Below are positions 14,395 through 14,461 of a stretch of 14,461 bases of DNA, piece after piece (the stretch's first letter is position 1; every line of letters begins with the position of its first letter). The notes beneath the pieces are model-generated. The model worked only from the letters and a program-made list of their open reading frames with translations. It did not search any database and was not told where the DNA came from. Made by a program: the position numbers and the translations under genes. The stretch spans positions 1 through 14,461 of the forward strand of contig CAUASQ010000030.1 in NCBI GenBank assembly GCA_958431945.1. The letters are read 5' to 3'. The stretch is from an uncultured Collinsella sp. (GTDB lineage: Bacteria; Actinomycetota; Coriobacteriia; Coriobacteriales; Coriobacteriaceae).

Positions 14395-14426
14395 AATCAA
14401 GCCTTCAAACAAGGCACACCTCAAAT

Positions 14427-14461
14427 GGCTGGGTAGCTCAGTTGGTAGAGCAGAGGACTGA
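14427..14461 (+). tRNA. 5' part of a tRNA, probably tRNA-Phe (cut by window end)
   Basis: The visible 35 nt fit the first half of a tRNA: 7-nt acceptor strand GGCTGGG, T8-A9, D-stem GCTC/GAGC (positions 10-13 and 22-25) around the loop AGTTGGTA, then anticodon-stem strand GAGGA and loop C-T-G-A. The anticodon begins G34-A35. GAA (Phe) is the most likely completion because the GGACTGA context is typical of tRNA-Phe; GAT (Ile), GAC (Val) and GAG (Leu) cannot be excluded. The 3' half lies outside the window. Confidence 0.85.

Noticed and set aside
1..14461. CRISPR array, insertion sequence or phage genes
   Set aside because: No spaced direct repeats of CRISPR type, no transposase or integrase motif, and no phage structural genes were seen.

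Overview
The window is GC-rich and gene-dense. It uses GTG starts, strong AGGAGG-type ribosome binding sites and many 4-nt stop/start overlaps. All recognisable genes are on the + strand. Codon bias, gene content (a Gram-positive-style Tad/Flp pilus locus with no secretin) and protein character suggest a high-GC Gram-positive of the Actinomycetota, most likely a Coriobacteriia gut bacterium of the Collinsella type. That assignment is inference from the sequence, not a database match.

Layout. (1) 1-300: non-coding leader with two well-formed hairpins; the second buries the ribosome binding site of the next gene. (2) 301-2982: a P2A-type calcium-transporting ATPase. (3) 2983-3230: a 95-nt near-continuous GC-rich hairpin that looks like an intergenic repeat, then a rho-independent terminator overlapping a candidate promoter. 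(4) 3231-4415: RsgA, a circularly permuted ribosome-assembly GTPase, ended by a perfect terminator. (5) 4467-4666: a control region with four GCTGAC/GTCAGC boxes and a palindrome over a TTGACA hexamer. (6) 4667-14257 (perhaps to 14370): one tightly packed Tad/Flp pilus operon. Its order is SAF-domain CpaB/RcpC-like protein, CpaE/TadZ-like ATPase, CpaF/TadA motor ATPase, TadB, TadC, Flp pilin, an unrecognised single-span membrane protein, a second Flp-like pilin, a TadE-like pseudopilin, a 717-aa TadG-like protein, a second TadE-like pseudopilin, a DUF192 protein and a possible 38-aa ORF. (7) 14367-14461: a strong promoter and the first 35 nt of a tRNA, probably tRNA-Phe, cut by the window edge.

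How the genes work together. By family knowledge, TadA powers the TadB/TadC inner-membrane platform, CpaE/TadZ positions the machine, and Flp pilins form the fibre. TadE and TadG proteins act as minor or tip subunits. Both Flp-like pilins and both TadE-like proteins carry the same short motif, A-Q-[GAS]-T-[TV]-E, just before a hydrophobic helix, which suggests one prepilin peptidase processes all four. No peptidase (TadV/CpaA), secretin or TadD is present here, so the peptidase must be encoded elsewhere. The most distinctive parts are the cysteine-bearing TadG-like protein, the unrecognised protein between the two pilins, the CpaE Walker A variant, and the two structured non-coding regions.
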